The position numbers were made by a program, and so were the translations under genes. From the NCBI GenBank assembly GCA_036244975.1, contig BTTE01000089.1, forward strand, positions 1 to 6,824: a DNA stretch of 6,824 nucleotides, in the 5' to 3' direction. The notes under the pieces were generated by a model, which was given only the letters and a program-made list of their open reading frames with translations, did not search any database and was not told the DNA's origin. Every line of letters starts with the position of its first letter. The first letter of the stretch is position 1. Shown here in pieces: positions 6,731 to 6,824 of the stretch. This DNA comes from Sulfidibacterium sp036244975. Its GTDB lineage: Bacteria; Bacteroidota; Bacteroidia; Bacteroidales; F082.

Positions 6731-6736
6731 CCTCCT
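6731..6736 (-). promoter_or_regulatory. strong Shine-Dalgarno (AGGAGG) of the leader ORF
   Basis: AGGAGG on the minus strand, followed by TGAAA and then ATG, so spacing is optimal. This is unusual here: the other starts are preceded by A-rich sequence without such a site. If mccB depends on coupling from the leader ORF, this site drives translation of the first operon gene. Confidence 0.5.
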
Positions 6737-6740
6737 GACT

Positions 6741-6785
6741 GGCGCAAGTCTTGTGCGTGAGTTTTTTGTGCGGTTGACTTGTGCC
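6741..6785 (-). repeat. leader inverted repeat with three GCACAA copies
   Basis: On the minus strand GGCACAAGTC (6776-6785) and GACTTGCGCC (6741-6750) are complementary at 9 of 10 positions across a 25-base loop. GCACAA occurs three times, at 6779-6784, 6766-6771 and 6751-6756. The block lies between the putative -7 box and the AGGAGG site, so it could be an operator or an RNA stem in the leader. Regulator identity cannot be read from the sequence. Confidence 0.35.
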
Positions 6786-6792
6786 AAAACTA
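6785..6792 (-). promoter_or_regulatory. candidate Bacteroidota-type -7 promoter element
   Basis: TAGTTTTG on the minus strand exactly matches the TAnnTTTG -7 consensus of the Bacteroidota primary sigma factor. It lies about 60 bases upstream of the leader ORF and in the right direction to drive the operon. No convincing TTTG or TTG element is visible at the expected distance upstream, and the window ends soon after. A weaker alternative is TAAACTTG at 6636-6643, one mismatch, which would start transcription inside the leader ORF and bypass it. Confidence 0.35.
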
Positions 6793-6824
6793 TAGCTTCT
6801 AATCTAAATTTATACTCATGTCTT

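Noticed and set aside
6818..6824. Start of a plus-strand gene at the right edge (ATG at 6818-6820)
   Set aside because: Only seven bases are visible, with no ribosome-binding site; nothing can be supported.
1..6824. CRISPR array, tRNA, rRNA, insertion sequence or defence island
   Set aside because: I saw no regular repeat-spacer pattern, no RNA-gene signature, no transposase and no terminal inverted repeats; the window is almost fully filled by metabolic genes.

Overview
The window carries a compact run of genes on the minus strand, read from right to left, for the lower part of leucine/isovalerate catabolism. In transcription order they are the methylcrotonoyl-CoA carboxylase carboxyltransferase subunit (mccB-like), a LiuC-type methylglutaconyl-CoA hydratase, the biotin-carrying methylcrotonoyl-CoA carboxylase alpha subunit, an acyl-CoA dehydrogenase, and subunit A of a succinyl-CoA:acetoacetate CoA-transferase. 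Protein character, A-rich untuned ribosome-binding regions in front of most genes and a TAnnTTTG-type -7 element upstream suggest a member of the Bacteroidota. This is inference from style and remembered family sequences; I cannot place it more finely.

Layout, right to left. Positions 6604-6824 hold the upstream leader: a possible -7 promoter box, three GCACAA copies, an imperfect 10-bp inverted repeat, an unusually strong AGGAGG ribosome-binding site, and a 41-codon reading frame whose TGA overlaps the TTG start of the carboxyltransferase gene. The carboxyltransferase gene follows, then a 126-bp gap with a short AT-rich palindrome. The hydratase, carboxylase alpha, dehydrogenase and CoA-transferase genes follow with gaps of only 18-30 bp, so they are almost certainly co-transcribed. 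At the left edge, 56 bp after the CoA-transferase A gene, a new minus-strand gene begins and runs out of the window. Its first residues look like the start of a GxxExxY-family protein, and the gap before it holds a 14-bp direct repeat of a type often seen next to such genes. The CoA-transferase B subunit, normally the next gene, is not at that place.

How the genes work together: the dehydrogenase would oxidise a short branched acyl-CoA (isovaleryl-CoA in this context) to 3-methylcrotonyl-CoA. The two carboxylase subunits fix bicarbonate to give 3-methylglutaconyl-CoA, which the hydratase converts to HMG-CoA. HMG-CoA lyase (not in the window) would release acetyl-CoA and acetoacetate, and the CoA-transferase would activate acetoacetate to acetoacetyl-CoA. 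The core is a known pathway and I see no new enzymatic system. The points worth a second look are at the two ends (the leader with its small overlapping ORF, and the GxxExxY gene in the place of scoB) and the active-site arrangement of the dehydrogenase.
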